Source: Paradesertivirga superstes
GTDB lineage: Bacteria > Bacteroidota > Bacteroidia > Sphingobacteriales > Sphingobacteriaceae
NCBI RefSeq assembly: GCF_037622515.1
Contig: NZ_JBBJCN010000003.1
Coordinates: forward strand, 62,001 to 126,000
Direction of reading: 5' to 3'
Length of the DNA stretch: 64,000 nt
Each line of letters opens with the position of its first letter. Within the stretch, counting starts at the first letter, position 1. This document shows positions 34,589-44,618 of this stretch, in pieces. The notes beneath the pieces are model-generated. The model was not told the origin of the DNA, did not search any database, and saw only the letters and a program-made list of their open reading frames with translations. The translations under genes and the position numbers were made by a program.

Positions 34589-37357
34589 CTACTTTTTGTA
34601 AGGCGTAATCGTTACCGGACCAATGAGCCCGGAAGGCTGCGGCTGCCAAACAGCAGCATTAAAATCCTTATAATTAATATTTACAAAATTAATTTCATGG
34701 TATTTGCGCCATTGCAGACCTTTTTTATCCATATCCCTTATCCTGTTTGCCATCAGGTTAGCGACTTCAATTTTAATAGTGTTATTTCCTTTTTTCAGAT
34801 ATTTGCCGATGCGGGCCTGAAATGGAATACTCCATAAAATGCCTGCATCCTGTCCGTTTACCCAAACGTGCGCACTTTCATGAACCTTACCCAGATCCAG
34901 AATATATTCTGCAGCTTTAAGCTTCGGCATCTTGAACGTAATCGAATATTCTGCCCGTCCCGAGTAAGCAACAGCAGAACTGTCACCCATATCTGTCCAC
35001 GAAATTAGTTTAGACAGCTTTTTATCCTGAGGAACTTTTGGGCCTCCATCGGTAAAATGTAATACCCATTCTCCTTTTACTTCTACCGGCTTTAAACCAT
35101 TATTCAGATATGTCCATTGAGGGATACCCGAAGCTTTATCAGCTGTTTTGAGAATCACTGCCTCACCGGGAAGCATTTGAATTTTAACTTTAGTGATATC
35201 TCCTTCCTGTGTGCTGCTCGCGATACCAGAGTTTCCGCTTTGAGGATCCAATATCAGAACCTCAGAAGCCCGGGTATTAATTGGCAAATCAGTATCTATT
35301 GTTTTTGAGGTATGATTGACCAGGTAATAATATTTTTCGGGCCCAACCTGGCGGCGTATAAATTTAAGGCCTGTGGCCGTTAATTTTTCAGAAACAATCC
35401 CTTTAAAATCAAGCGCTTTTTGAACGTCCGCTGATAGCAAAATCTGTCCGGAACCGGTCTTTAATTGCTTTACACCATTACCGGCATCTGTAAAAGACAA
35501 TCCGGAGACAAGCTGAAACAGTTTATTTCTGTTAGCTTCGAGATTGCTTAATCCCGGAACATCTGCAGGAAGCTGCTGAATAATGACTGTGGCACCATCT
35601 TTTGCTAAATCGATAATTTTCTGCAAGGTTGCTACAGGCATCATATCCGCTTTGGGAACAATCAGGGTTTTATAAGGCGATGCGTTGGCAGAAGTGCTTA
35701 TAGCACCATTTTTAACAGCTGATTTTTCAAGTAAGGCGTCTGAAACAAAATCCAGCGAATAACCAACCTCCTGTAAGGATTTTACATTTTTATAAAATTC
35801 ACTTGGATGAAGCCAGACATCCACATCGTGAACTTTAAGAGGCATATCCATACCTTTTGCATTATTCCATACATCGTAAATTGGCCAGTAAACCAATAAT
35901 TCATTATCAGATTTACCTGCCTGAAGAACAGACTGAACACGAGTGATATAGGTATTTAATCCCGGCAGATGAGCCCACCAGCTATTGGCAGGAACAAAAT
36001 TTACCGAAGCGTAAAACAGCCATCCCGGGAAAGGAATATCCTGTGGTGAATACGTTGTTCCGTGGAAGAAGGTATGGTTAACACCGGATAAGAACACCTG
36101 TTCCAGTTCTGGTTTGGTTTGAGATAAAGAAGTTTTAAAGTGCTCGGTTAACCAGGTAAACGTTTCACTTGAGGTCAGATTTTTACCTGTAACATGGGCA
36201 GCTGACGATGCAAATTTAAGCATGATCGGGTCAGGATCTACATTACGAATATCCGCGCTGTCGCGTCGAAGACCGGGAATAGGAAAATAGCTTGAGCCAA
36301 AGGTCTCGCATTCAGGAATATCCACAGCAGCGTACAAATCAAGCAAATTTCCCGGAGATCCGTGAGCCTGGTTTTTTGAAATACCCTTGTATTTATGAGC
36401 CCAGTTAGTCCATGGTATAGTAAAATTATTCAATAACATATCCGACATTGTTTCGCGGTAATCTGATTTTAACCGGGCGATCGTTGAATTCGAATCTTTA
36501 CTAACTAATTCCCGGATATGGGGTCGTAAATCATAGCCACGCAGGGTCTTAAATTCATCAAAAAAATTAGAGGACCAATCTGCATTATATACTTCGTAAC
36601 TATCGTTATAAAATGCCCGGATATTGGGAGGGTTATTGGCGAATACTTTATCATAACGGCTCAGGTATTCATCAAGTGCAGGTCTCGAAAGGTGGTTTAA
36701 AGTAAATCCTTCGCCTCCGGGAGCCGCTCTTTTCACCATCTGACGGGTTTTTCCGGTAAATGCAGCATAAATATTCCAGCTTCCCGTTTTTGGCTTCCAG
36801 CTCAGATTTCCATCCTTATCAACCTTATCGATAAGTTGTACCACTTCGCCATTATCATTGTAAGCGGTTAGAGATTGCAAACGTGCAACACCAGCCCTGG
36901 GGTCGGCAATAAGGATCTTTTCAGAGAGCGATTTCCAGGCATCCACCTTATAGGTTTGAACAATTAACCTGGAGGCAGCATGCTCTGCAGGCACCTGGGG
37001 CCCGCCAAAAGGCCAGCCTGTACCATTTGTAAGATCCACTCCCATGCCTAAACTGCCAGCCTCCTTAACGGTATGGTTAAGCATTTTTATCCAGTCTGGA
37101 GAAAGGTATTGCAAATACCGGCTTTCATAACCGATTGCACCGTAAATTGGGGCAATTTCGACACCACCAAAGCCTGTTTTATTGTAATTGCTTAAAAGGG
37201 CCGAAATATTTTTTTCATCCACGGCGTTACCCATCCACCACCAGCGGGTCCATGGTTTTGTTTCTTTTTTAACTTCAGGCCATGGGTTTATCTGGGCCTG
37301 AATCGTATTGAGAAAGCCAATGATTATGAGTGATGCTATAATTGTGCTTCTTTTCAT
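34589..37357 (-). CDS. GH106-type alpha-L-rhamnosidase, secreted
   Basis: 922 residues with signal peptide 1-22 (ending IQAQ). The N-terminal catalytic region carries the GH106 hallmark TRWWWMGNAVDEKNI (about 37-51), GFGGVEIAPIYGA and GVDLTNGTGWPFGGP, then a long barrel to about 560. The C-terminal part (about 790-915) is a galactose-binding-like beta-sandwich (LGKVHESAHVWVNGQDAG). GH106 enzymes release alpha-L-rhamnose from rhamnogalacturonan and related glycans. Neighbours RhaM, PL11 and GH105 fit this. Family is confident; linkage specificity unknown. Confidence 0.9.
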   Translation of the reverse strand: MKRSTIIASLIIIGFLNTIQAQINPWPEVKKETKPWTRWWWMGNAVDEKNISALLSNYNKTGFGGVEIAPIYGAIGYESRYLQYLSPDWIKMLNHTVKEAGSLGMGVDLTNGTGWPFGGPQVPAEHAASRLIVQTYKVDAWKSLSEKILIADPRAGVARLQSLTAYNDNGEVVQLIDKVDKDGNLSWKPKTGSWNIYAAFTGKTRQMVKRAAPGGEGFTLNHLSRPALDEYLSRYDKVFANNPPNIRAFYNDSYEVYNADWSSNFFDEFKTLRGYDLRPHIRELVSKDSNSTIARLKSDYRETMSDMLLNNFTIPWTNWAHKYKGISKNQAHGSPGNLLDLYAAVDIPECETFGSSYFPIPGLRRDSADIRNVDPDPIMLKFASSAAHVTGKNLTSSETFTWLTEHFKTSLSQTKPELEQVFLSGVNHTFFHGTTYSPQDIPFPGWLFYASVNFVPANSWWAHLPGLNTYITRVQSVLQAGKSDNELLVYWPIYDVWNNAKGMDMPLKVHDVDVWLHPSEFYKNVKSLQEVGYSLDFVSDALLEKSAVKNGAISTSANASPYKTLIVPKADMMPVATLQKIIDLAKDGATVIIQQLPADVPGLSNLEANRNKLFQLVSGLSFTDAGNGVKQLKTGSGQILLSADVQKALDFKGIVSEKLTATGLKFIRRQVGPEKYYYLVNHTSKTIDTDLPINTRASEVLILDPQSGNSGIASSTQEGDITKVKIQMLPGEAVILKTADKASGIPQWTYLNNGLKPVEVKGEWVLHFTDGGPKVPQDKKLSKLISWTDMGDSSAVAYSGRAEYSITFKMPKLKAAEYILDLGKVHESAHVWVNGQDAGILWSIPFQARIGKYLKKGNNTIKIEVANLMANRIRDMDKKGLQWRKYHEINFVNINYKDFNAAVWQPQPSGLIGPVTITPYKK

Positions 37358-37404
37358 TTGATTTTATTTTTTTTGAGATGAAGCTATCATGAGCTAAAGT
37401 CGTA

Positions 37405-37476
37405 GCGTCATACTTAAACTGTCGAAGTAAAGCGATTTTGTCCCACCCAAACCCTTCGACAGGCTCGGGGTGACGC
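37405..37476. repeat. dispersed-type imperfect palindrome (CTGTCGAAG...CTTCGACAG)
   Basis: Arms 37405-37427 and 37454-37476 share outer GCGTCA/TGACGC and inner CTGTCGAAG/CTTCGACAG, with mismatches between. The word CCTTCGACAGGCTC is, from memory, a frequent intergenic repeat in Bacteroidota genomes. It fills the gap between the GH106 and rhaM genes. Confidence 0.65.
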
Positions 37477-37523
37477 CAACGCATGGCATGTCACCGATCT
37501 AATGTCGAATAACAAGAGTCATA

Positions 37524-37835
37524 TTAATCCATATGAAACACTTCAATAAGTGGTTTGCTTACTGGAGAGTTATCCGAATTGGTATCCATGATATCGGCCA
37601 TGTAGGCCCACCATTTCTGAACAATTTCTGTTTGACCCAGATCTTGTGAAGACATATTTCCATCCTGCTGCTGTACCGCGAATAGAATATTGGTCTCCTC
37701 GTCAAGAAAAATGGTATAGTCACTTATTCCATTTTCTTTTACAAGAGCTTTTAATTCGGGCCAGATTTCATCATGACGCTTTCTGTATTCATCTTTAAAG
37801 CCAGGCTTAAGCTTCATTTTAAAGGCTAATTTCAT
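37524..37835 (-). CDS. rhaM: L-rhamnose mutarotase
   Basis: 103-residue RhaM: interconverts alpha and beta anomers of L-rhamnose for uptake or isomerisation. Seen: AFKMKLKPGFKDEYRKRHDEIWPEL (kept as MKLKPGFKDEYRKRHDEIWP), with the catalytic His in KRHDEIWP, and QKWWAYMADIMD near the C-terminus. Length is the family norm. Lies 53 bases after the GH2 gene. It is direct evidence that rhamnose is a product of this locus. Confidence 0.95.
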   Translation of the reverse strand: MKLAFKMKLKPGFKDEYRKRHDEIWPELKALVKENGISDYTIFLDEETNILFAVQQQDGNMSSQDLGQTEIVQKWWAYMADIMDTNSDNSPVSKPLIEVFHMD

Positions 37836-37888
37836 ATTTATAGAATTGAGATATGAGACATTCGATATGAGAACATACTACTAATTAA

Positions 37889-40855
37889 TTAGATTTGAGG
37901 AACTACGTTTTGATAAATCTCTGCTTCAATTATACTTAAAGTTCCTTTAGCGTTGGCATCGTTCCTGGCTACGCCGTCATCAAGCTTTTGACCGCCCATT
38001 TCTACCCCGATAGCCGAATCATCTTTTGCAGAAGCTTCATTCGCAAGTTGAACAGTTACGGTTTTTCCCTTTGTTGGCTTACAAACAAGGGTACAATAAC
38101 CTAAAGACCTGGGAGTAACTCCGTTAAAAACCACAACATTGTCTACCAGGATTTTTACCGGGTAGCTACGGCTTCTGAAATTGTTTAATTTCAGAGTTAC
38201 CTCATTTACTATTGATTCGTTGGCAAGGTTATATTTAACCCAGGCATTTGAGATTTTGCCGTCGTTTACCCAGTCAGAAAGTTCATTGTCATCATAGCTT
38301 AATGCTACCCGATCTGTATTGGAACCAGCTGTCGCCGATACTATTTTGAGCGCGGTTCTTTTAGGGGTAAATGAAGGACCCTGTGGTGTCGGACCTCGTT
38401 TTAAACCCGGAGTTAGTCCGTCTGCAGGCATATTTAATGACAAACCATTTGTCACCTTTACAGGGACGGACTTAAAAGCTACCGTTGCCGATTTCAATCC
38501 TTCGGACGATGCTGATAAAACTATCTGGCCCGGCTTTGGGGTCGATCGGATAAATACCCGGTTAACGCCTCCTTCTACAGGAAGGCTTTTTGCAAGAATA
38601 TAATTATCCGGTCCCTGTGCAATTCCACCTCTCCACTCTGCAGGGCCCTGGAGTTTAAAATCAATCATGTTAAGAGCTATAGGACAACGGTTGCCTTGCG
38701 CATCCACTACTTCGACCTGAGCCAGAACAACGTCTGCACCATCGGCTTTTAAGCCTCCGGGAGCCTGCACTGTTGTCAGACGCAAACCCGCAGGTGCTCC
38801 AGCAGTTTTAATTTCAGCTTCAGATAATTTCTTATTCTGAACATCATAAGAAACTGCTTTGATTGTTCCGGGCTGCCATTCTATACTTTTAAAGGTAAAG
38901 GCGAAGCCATCCTGGCGTTCTCCAAAACCTTTTGAATGCCCGTTGATGAACAGTTCAACTTTCGCGCCGCTTGATACAACATGAACATTCTTTTTTGTGC
39001 CAGGCTGGTAATTCCAGTGCCCTATAATATGCGTACTGTGGCGATCAACATCAACCCATCCATCCCACATTACTTTATGGGCATAGAACCCATCTTTAGG
39101 AATCCGCATAGCATCAACCTCTCCGCTCCTGCGATAGTTCTCTGCACCACGATAATGTGTATTTGAGTCAGAGAAAATGATATTAACCCCTCCGGCGCTA
39201 ACACGTTCCCCAGTTCCGGGGCGCTCTTTCCAGAACTCATACCAGCGCGCTACATTTTCCAGTGCGTGAGTATCCTGGTTACGGTTATAGCTGCTGGCAT
39301 CCTGGTCCTTGTACAAAGGACCTTCCCCATTCTTATGAAAAGGAGGAGAAAACTCATCCCAATACTTGCGCAATCCCTCATCGCGGGAGTATTCTGTAGC
39401 CCATAATGGTATATCGGCGCTCTTATTGGTATACAGCATTTCGCCGCCATATTCAGCCACTTTACTATCGAGCATTTCGCGCGAACCAATAGCACGCCAG
39501 CCATTTGGATCATATTTAGATTTAATGGCTTTCATCTCGGTCATATGAGGCTCACTGATCGACTCATTCCCGCATTCGTAAAATAAAATACTGGGATTAT
39601 TCCGGTTATAAATAATGGCATCACGCATTAATTGAGTGCGTTGAGTCCACCTGGCGCCATCAACATCTTTCTCGGCATCGCCGGCAGGCATCGCCTGGAT
39701 CAGACCGACACGGTCGCATGATTCTACATCCTGTTTCCATGGTGCGATATGCATCCAGCGAACCAGGTTTGCATTACTCTCTACCATAAGTCCATTACTG
39801 TAATCGCTCAACCATGGTGGTACAGACATTCCTAAAGCCGGCCATTCGTTGCTGGTTCTCTGTGCATAGCCCTTTAATACCAGAACCCTGTCGTTAAGAT
39901 AAACCGTACCATTTTTGAATTCGGCTTTTCTGAAACCGGTTTTGGTATTTACTTCATCAATAGCTTTTCCATTTACTTTTAACCTGGTACTAACTGTGTA
40001 CAAATAGCCATAGCCCCAGCTCCAGAAATTAAGGTTGCTCAATGAGGCACTTGCGCTTACTGTTTTGGTTTCGCCAGGCTGAATAGTAGTTTGTCCGCCA
40101 TCAAATACTTTCACACTTTTTCCGTCCAGGTCCTTTACTTCGACTTCGTATTGGAACGTTTTAGGTACAGAATATTCATTCCGGACTTCCGATTCGGTTA
40201 CAATTGTTGCCGTTTTGCCGGGAATATCAAAATCTTTTGGATAGATGTAAACGCCCGTTGTTTTAAGGAACGAATACAATGGCAATGTCTGATACAGCTT
40301 ATCGGTAACATGTAACCAGGCATTTTTAGGTAAGCCGCCATAATTCGCATTGAAGTTTTTATCGCTCCATTGAAACTTGGTTTTAGTGGCTTTCTCCTGG
40401 TAATTCCAATCGTTATCAACCCGAACTGCAATAACATTTTCGCCAGATTTGACAATATCAGTAACATCGAACCCAAAAGCCATAGCACCATTCTCATGTA
40501 AGCCAACGGATTTTCCGTTAAGATAAAATTCTCCAGCCTGACGAACACCTTCAAACTCCAGAAAAATCTTCTTACCGATATCTGAAGAAGGGACTTTGAA
40601 ACGTTTGCGGTACCAGACTATTCCGGTCGGGTGTTTATCGATAGAAACCTTAAAGGCTGCATCTTCGTTCCAGGCGTGAGGCAATGTCACGTTCTGCCAT
40701 GCCGCATCGTTAAATCCCGGTACTTCGGCTCCTTTTGCATCGCCAATATAAAGTTTCCATCCGGGGTTAAAATTATATTTAATCCGTGGGCTATCTGCTG
40801 CACTTGCCATAAGCACAAAAACAGACAGAATCAGCAAAGAAATAATCCTTTTCAT
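37889..40855 (-). CDS. GH2 family beta-glycosidase, secreted (988 residues)
   Basis: Signal peptide 1-20 (ending MASAA). GH2 sugar-binding jelly roll about 25-190 (FYLNGKSVGLHENG), immunoglobulin-like domain, then the TIM barrel with acid/base Glu431 in FYECGNES and nucleophile Glu488 in LWATEYS. After the barrel come a DUF4982-like domain (about 640-740, VELFINGHSKGFGERQ) and C-terminal beta domains. Substrate probably beta-galactoside or a uronic acid side chain of rhamnogalacturonan; not decidable from sequence. Its start is one base after the GH31 stop, so translation may be coupled. Confidence 0.9.
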   Translation of the reverse strand: MKRIISLLILSVFVLMASAADSPRIKYNFNPGWKLYIGDAKGAEVPGFNDAAWQNVTLPHAWNEDAAFKVSIDKHPTGIVWYRKRFKVPSSDIGKKIFLEFEGVRQAGEFYLNGKSVGLHENGAMAFGFDVTDIVKSGENVIAVRVDNDWNYQEKATKTKFQWSDKNFNANYGGLPKNAWLHVTDKLYQTLPLYSFLKTTGVYIYPKDFDIPGKTATIVTESEVRNEYSVPKTFQYEVEVKDLDGKSVKVFDGGQTTIQPGETKTVSASASLSNLNFWSWGYGYLYTVSTRLKVNGKAIDEVNTKTGFRKAEFKNGTVYLNDRVLVLKGYAQRTSNEWPALGMSVPPWLSDYSNGLMVESNANLVRWMHIAPWKQDVESCDRVGLIQAMPAGDAEKDVDGARWTQRTQLMRDAIIYNRNNPSILFYECGNESISEPHMTEMKAIKSKYDPNGWRAIGSREMLDSKVAEYGGEMLYTNKSADIPLWATEYSRDEGLRKYWDEFSPPFHKNGEGPLYKDQDASSYNRNQDTHALENVARWYEFWKERPGTGERVSAGGVNIIFSDSNTHYRGAENYRRSGEVDAMRIPKDGFYAHKVMWDGWVDVDRHSTHIIGHWNYQPGTKKNVHVVSSGAKVELFINGHSKGFGERQDGFAFTFKSIEWQPGTIKAVSYDVQNKKLSEAEIKTAGAPAGLRLTTVQAPGGLKADGADVVLAQVEVVDAQGNRCPIALNMIDFKLQGPAEWRGGIAQGPDNYILAKSLPVEGGVNRVFIRSTPKPGQIVLSASSEGLKSATVAFKSVPVKVTNGLSLNMPADGLTPGLKRGPTPQGPSFTPKRTALKIVSATAGSNTDRVALSYDDNELSDWVNDGKISNAWVKYNLANESIVNEVTLKLNNFRSRSYPVKILVDNVVVFNGVTPRSLGYCTLVCKPTKGKTVTVQLANEASAKDDSAIGVEMGGQKLDDGVARNDANAKGTLSIIEAEIYQNVVPQI

Positions 40856-40856
40856 T

Positions 40857-43313
40857 TTAATAGTTTATAATTAATTCAATATTAGATTTATTGGTACCCG
40901 AAGACTTCACGTAAACAGTCCGTTCTTTCTCATCATAAAAATATTGTCGGGCAGCTAAAGCAGAATCCGGGCTTAAGGTCATTTCCTTTCCGTTTTCAGT
41001 AACTGCAGTTGGCTTCCGGCCCTCAATAAGGCGAATCCGGGCCAGATAAGTACGCTGCAGCGGATCAAAGCTCCCCGTCGTTTTGCCAATATGTACTTTA
41101 AAGTTTTTTGCCTGAGAAGTTGTGGTAATTCTGGTTAAGGCAAACTTTCCGGTTTGATAATCAAGACTCAAACCATCATCCTCATATAAATCAAATGCTG
41201 AACTTTTGCCTGGAAAAATATCCAGTGTAATTTCATTAACCGGCATCTCAGCAACATATTTCATTTCTGGTTGCATAGGTATAATAGCACCGGCTTTCGC
41301 AAAGAGAGGGATTGTATCTATAGGGCTAACTACATTAACATTTTGTTTCCCTGTATATCTTTTGCCTGTCCAGTAGTCGTACCATTCCCCTTCCGGAAAA
41401 TAAACAGTTCTGGTTTTCGCGCCCTTTGTAGTTACCGGCGCAACCATTAAATTATTTCCAAACATGTACTGGTCGCCAATGTCGTATACATTTTTATCGT
41501 TCTGATACTCAAGAACGAGGGCTCGCATTAAGGGCATTCCGCTTTGATACATGGTATGTGCATTGCTGTATATGTAAGGAATTAATCTATATCTTAACAA
41601 ATCGTATTTTTTGAAGTTGGCAAGTGCAGCATCGCCATAGCTCCAGGGTTCTTTATAATTTGGATGCTCCATTCCAAAAACCAGGGCGATCGGGCTAAAC
41701 ATTCCGAACTGAACCCAGCGCATATATAATTCGGGATCGGCAACATGCTCGAAACCGCCCATACAATGCGACCAATAGCCAATACCTGAGATTCCGATAT
41801 TAATCCCGGCTTTGATTACAGGAGCAAAATATTGCCATTCACTCGGCCAGTCGCCAGCAAAAATGAAGGGATAACGCTGAATACCGGCATAACCTTCGCG
41901 TGTCTGGTTTAGGCCGCGCATTTTGTTCAACGTCTGAAACTTTTCGAACGGGGCCTTGGCATATGCCAGCGGGAAAATATTATGGAGTTTTTGCGCGGCT
42001 TTATCAGTAGGACCAGTTTTATCGCTTTCGTTTGCCAATCCTCCAAAGGCACTGCCTTCATCCGTTTTTAAAAACATTGCACCCTGACTGGCTACTTTCA
42101 TTACACCGTTGTCCCACCACCAATCGACAGATTTCTGGTCAAAAAAATTAACAAACTCACCTTTACCTCCCGGTTCAGGATAAACTAAACCCTGTTCACG
42201 AGCCTGGTCCAAAAGGTTCATTGTATTTCCATTATCAAATCGCGGGCGCAGGTGCAACCCCACCATTTTATAATTCATCGCATACAAGCTGTCAAACATT
42301 CCTTTCGGATTTCTGAAAGTTTCACGCCATTCGAAAGAAGTAGCGCCCTTTCCCCCGTTTTTACCGAAAATTCTCCAGGTAGAGTCCAGCCATAACAAAT
42401 CAACCGGAATACCTAAAGTTCTGAACTTACGGGCCAACGCAATCACATAACTGTCGGACGTTTCTGCTTCATGCCCCCAGGTTCCGCCACTGTATGTCCC
42501 AGCATGCAGCCCAAAAGCAAATTGAGGAATTAAAGGCGCCTTCCCGGTTAATGCGGTATAATCAGCAAGTATGGATGGAAAAGTCGGACCATAAATAAAA
42601 TAGTAATCGAGCTCACCATCAACTGCTTTAAAGCTGTACTGATCATCCAGGCTGGCTCCCATATCCCACTCTGTGGCAAAAGAGTTGTGGAGAAAAATGC
42701 CATAACCCTGAGTACTCATAAAAAATGGAACCGGTGAATAATTTGCCTCCAATATATTGTAAGCGCCAACTGCATGAGGCAATCCTTTTCCACGACCTAC
42801 ATTTAGCTTAAGCTTTTTATTTTTCTGATCAATGAAATCCATTCGCTCCCCGAATCCAAAGAAGTGTTCGTCCGACAGCAGGTTTTTCTTTGCAACAACG
42901 GCTTTGCCTTCTTTAAAGGCACCGGCATTGTTTTCGGAAGACAGAAGTTTACCCTGTTTATTATAAACATCTATTCTGAAAGGCGATTTATATACCCGTA
43001 CATCAAGCTTAGATGACTGAAGAAGATAATGATCGTTATTTTCAGCCGAAATTATCTCCTGGGAGGACCACTTATAATTGGAAACCATCCATGGCTCATT
43101 TTCTTCGAATATTCTGCTCCATGAGGTTCTTACCCGAAACATTCCGGGAGTACAAAACTCTATTTTGACATCAGAATTTGTATTCGAAAAAAAGAATTCA
43201 TTGCCTTGTTTTTTATACCCCGAGCTATAGCTCCCTGCAGGTTGGGCATTCACTGTGAAAAAAAATACAGCAAAAAACAAAAGAAGAAGCCAGAACTTAT
43301 AAAAAGTTGACAT
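40857..43313 (-). CDS. GH31 family alpha-glycosidase, secreted
   Basis: 818-residue enzyme from the ATG at 43313 (STFYKFWLLLLFFAVFFFTVNAQ signal, kept as FYKFWLLLLFFAVFFFTVNA). The frame is open 58 codons further upstream, but that stretch crosses a repeat and the GH105 tail and is unlikely to be translated. N-terminal galactose-mutarotase-like domain, then the barrel with LDSTWRIFGKNGG, nucleophile region LKTDEGSAF and acid/base region AGDWPSEWQY; proximal C-terminal domain with FPEGEWYDYWTGKRY. GH31 covers alpha-glucosidases, xylosidases and galactosidases; the exact activity on pectin is unknown. Middle of the minus-strand run. Confidence 0.92.
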   Translation of the reverse strand: MSTFYKFWLLLLFFAVFFFTVNAQPAGSYSSGYKKQGNEFFFSNTNSDVKIEFCTPGMFRVRTSWSRIFEENEPWMVSNYKWSSQEIISAENNDHYLLQSSKLDVRVYKSPFRIDVYNKQGKLLSSENNAGAFKEGKAVVAKKNLLSDEHFFGFGERMDFIDQKNKKLKLNVGRGKGLPHAVGAYNILEANYSPVPFFMSTQGYGIFLHNSFATEWDMGASLDDQYSFKAVDGELDYYFIYGPTFPSILADYTALTGKAPLIPQFAFGLHAGTYSGGTWGHEAETSDSYVIALARKFRTLGIPVDLLWLDSTWRIFGKNGGKGATSFEWRETFRNPKGMFDSLYAMNYKMVGLHLRPRFDNGNTMNLLDQAREQGLVYPEPGGKGEFVNFFDQKSVDWWWDNGVMKVASQGAMFLKTDEGSAFGGLANESDKTGPTDKAAQKLHNIFPLAYAKAPFEKFQTLNKMRGLNQTREGYAGIQRYPFIFAGDWPSEWQYFAPVIKAGINIGISGIGYWSHCMGGFEHVADPELYMRWVQFGMFSPIALVFGMEHPNYKEPWSYGDAALANFKKYDLLRYRLIPYIYSNAHTMYQSGMPLMRALVLEYQNDKNVYDIGDQYMFGNNLMVAPVTTKGAKTRTVYFPEGEWYDYWTGKRYTGKQNVNVVSPIDTIPLFAKAGAIIPMQPEMKYVAEMPVNEITLDIFPGKSSAFDLYEDDGLSLDYQTGKFALTRITTTSQAKNFKVHIGKTTGSFDPLQRTYLARIRLIEGRKPTAVTENGKEMTLSPDSALAARQYFYDEKERTVYVKSSGTNKSNIELIINY

Positions 43314-43349
43314 AATTGATTGTATATAAGACAGCGATTGTCCCAAAAT

Positions 43350-43425
43350 GGATTTTGTCATTCCGAATCTTGCCTGAATCATGAAATGGGCTAAGACTTC
43401 TACTGAGGCCGAAATGACAAAATCC
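43350..43425. repeat. 76-bp palindromic repeat between GH105 and GH31 genes
   Basis: A perfect 13-bp inverted repeat (GGATTTTGTCATT at 43350-43362, AATGACAAAATCC at 43413-43425), extended inward by CCGAA/GGCCG-like pairs. The shape (GTCATTtCGg...cCGaATGAC) recalls dispersed intergenic repeats of Bacteroidota genomes. Confidence 0.65.
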
Positions 43426-43444
43426 GTAAAAAGAATTAAGTTTT

Positions 43445-44602
43445 TTATTTCATTTTGTAAACTTCGCTTCCTGCCATTAAGAAACAACCAAGACCATAAT
43501 CTTCAAAATCAGGTTTGCTTGTATAGCTTACAGGCTGGCCATCTTTTGGTTCTTTGCCCGTTCCCTGAACGTAACCTAAAAATCCGTTTTTATGAACTGC
43601 TTCTTTAGACATTGCATTCCATGCTTTAACAATTACCGGGGTGTACACCTCTTTGCTCAATGCTCCGTTATTAACACCCCAGGCCATTCCGTATACAAAC
43701 AAAGAAGTTCCGCTGGTTTCTTTGCCGCCAAAATTGTTAGGATCGTGTAAACTGGCATTCCAAAAACCATCAGTTCGCTGGAGGGGAAGCAGGGCTGCCA
43801 TCATATCTTTGTAATCCTGCATGTACTCATTGTAATGAGGATCTGATTTCGGCAACATAGACATGGTACGAACCAGGGCTGCGATTACCCAGCCATTTCC
43901 TCTGGACCAGTAGCAATCCTGACCGTTAGGCTCTGTATAGGGAGGATCAAAATCCTTATCTCTCCACCAAAGCTTGTCTGCAGGGTTCCAGAGGCCTTTA
44001 TCGCCATGTTTAGTTTTGCTGTAATTATACAGCTCGTACATTTTATCAAAATACCTGGTATCGTTATACACTACACCTAATCTTGTAAAAACAGGCATAG
44101 CCATTTGTAAAGCATCTATCCACCACCAGTCGTCAACTTTCTCACTAACCAGCATCCCATCAACTGCAGTTTTAATATCTTTTATTCTTTCTTCTTTTTT
44201 ATCAATAAGATAAAGATCGATATAGGTTTGTCCGCAGGTTTGATCATCAGCATTCTGACGGTCTCTGGCAGTACCGCTTCTCAGGCCCCATTTATGTTTT
44301 TCGCCCCAATCTACAGCATAGTCATAATACACCTTTTGTTTTTTAGTACTAGGGTCTAACCGGTAAAGTTCCATGAGTCCCTCATAATACACACCTCTGG
44401 TCCAGATATTACTTGGCCTTTCTCTATTGGTAACAATAGATTTTCCGGGATCGGGCCATTTATTCATAAAGTACTGGTTTGTTAATCGCATTTGCTTCAG
44501 CACACTTTTCTTTTTAGGAAGTTTCTGTGCCTGGGCTTCTGAGAAAACTGATGCTATAAGAATGAAAGCAATCACTTTAAAGCATGAACGGAAATTAATC
44601 AT
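43445..44602 (-). CDS. GH105 unsaturated rhamnogalacturonyl hydrolase
   Basis: 385 residues, signal peptide 1-26 (ending EAQAQ). (alpha/alpha)6 barrel of the YteR/RhiN family. Catalytic-Asp region RQNADDQTCGQTYIDLY, then WWWIDALQMAMPVF and GNGWVIAALVRTM. It removes the 4,5-unsaturated galacturonate from the non-reducing end of oligosaccharides made by rhamnogalacturonan lyases, so it acts directly downstream of the two PL11 enzymes here. Starts 16 bases after a CE12 gene. Confidence 0.94.
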   Translation of the reverse strand: MINFRSCFKVIAFILIASVFSEAQAQKLPKKKSVLKQMRLTNQYFMNKWPDPGKSIVTNRERPSNIWTRGVYYEGLMELYRLDPSTKKQKVYYDYAVDWGEKHKWGLRSGTARDRQNADDQTCGQTYIDLYLIDKKEERIKDIKTAVDGMLVSEKVDDWWWIDALQMAMPVFTRLGVVYNDTRYFDKMYELYNYSKTKHGDKGLWNPADKLWWRDKDFDPPYTEPNGQDCYWSRGNGWVIAALVRTMSMLPKSDPHYNEYMQDYKDMMAALLPLQRTDGFWNASLHDPNNFGGKETSGTSLFVYGMAWGVNNGALSKEVYTPVIVKAWNAMSKEAVHKNGFLGYVQGTGKEPKDGQPVSYTSKPDFEDYGLGCFLMAGSEVYKMK

Positions 44603-44618
44603 ATGCGTATGTATTGTT

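Noticed and set aside
43314..43487. 58-codon N-terminal extension of the GH31 protein
   Set aside because: It overlaps the GH105 gene tail and the 76-bp repeat; the ATG at 43313 starts a clear signal peptide.
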